Shown here piece after piece: positions 43,162 through 43,250 of a stretch of DNA of 43,250 bases. The DNA is from a bacterium (GTDB lineage: Bacteria; UBA9089; JASEIO01), in NCBI GenBank assembly GCA_030017475.1, contig JASEIO010000010.1, forward strand, positions 1-43,250, in the 5' to 3' direction. Under the pieces are notes generated by a model that worked only from the letters and a program-made list of their open reading frames with translations, had not been told where the DNA came from and searched no databases. The position numbers and the translations under genes are program-made. The number at the start of each line of letters is the position of its first letter. Within the stretch, counting starts at the first letter, position 1.

Positions 43162-43250
43162 GAAAAAGTCAACTGAAACTTACCCACATCTTAGGACAAG
43201 ATTGTACAGAAAAGAGTATCTTCTATCTTAAAAATGTATTCAGATGAGTT

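Noticed and set aside
1-43250. CRISPR array, prophage or complete insertion sequence
   Set aside because: No regularly spaced short repeats outside the giant gene, and no Cas, integrase, transposase or phage structural gene, was found.

Overview
The window is AT-rich chromosomal DNA of an anaerobic bacterium with an outer membrane. The anaerobic lifestyle is suggested by a corrinoid iron-sulfur protein small subunit of CO dehydrogenase/acetyl-CoA synthase (Wood-Ljungdahl pathway) and two glycyl-radical-activase-like radical SAM proteins. The outer membrane is suggested by a TolC-type efflux operon and a PorV-like beta-barrel protein. No 16S rRNA gene is present and I cannot name the taxon; the mix fits an uncultured candidate-phylum lineage better than a well-studied genus. 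I see no CRISPR array, prophage or intact insertion sequence.

Layout. Bases 1-6018: an export operon on the plus strand (MacB-like permease, TolC, HlyD/MacA-like adaptor, ATPase, second permease). Bases 6216-8652: recG and rpmB, divergent. Bases 8657-17654: a long minus-strand block that begins with a TPR/NHL/VWA-like secreted protein and runs through pcm, a membrane protein, tRNA-Pro, a SLOG protein, a PflX-like radical SAM enzyme, a tiny Cys-rich protein, a glycosyltransferase, an Lrp/AsnC regulator, an aminotransferase and glyA. Bases 17740-18330: a repeat element, tRNA-Cys followed by a duplicated tRNA 3' end, and tRNA-Val. Bases 18383-24602: a translation operon (thrS, infC with an AUU start, rpmI, rplT) with trkH and trkA placed before pheS and no pheT after it. 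Bases 24631-31329: a 50-residue membrane protein, a GuaB3-type IMP dehydrogenase, a Nudix hydrolase, two FlgM-like proteins, rpoD, adenine deaminase and hypoxanthine phosphoribosyltransferase. Bases 31393-40593, minus strand: a LysM protein, a PorV-like protein and a 2532-residue Ig-repeat protein. Bases 40914-43102: a small zinc-ribbon ORF, then an NrdG-type activase, a thioredoxin-like protein and the corrinoid protein subunit on the minus strand.

The most notable pattern links two distant places. Both FlgM-like genes are preceded by TAAA-N16-GTCGATAT, which resembles a sigma-28/sigma-D flagellar-class promoter. The giant Ig-repeat operon is preceded by TAAG-N15-GCCGATAA, which carries a perfect sigma-28 -10 box. 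No flagellar structural gene is in the window. The sequence therefore hints at a sigma-28 regulon with anti-sigma factors that controls a giant surface protein, its probable PorV-type export partner and a LysM envelope protein. The giant protein contains six tandem A-B-C triads of Ig-like domains, a ZU5-like segment and a FlgD/T9SS-like C-terminal domain, and its leader contains a structured RNA candidate.
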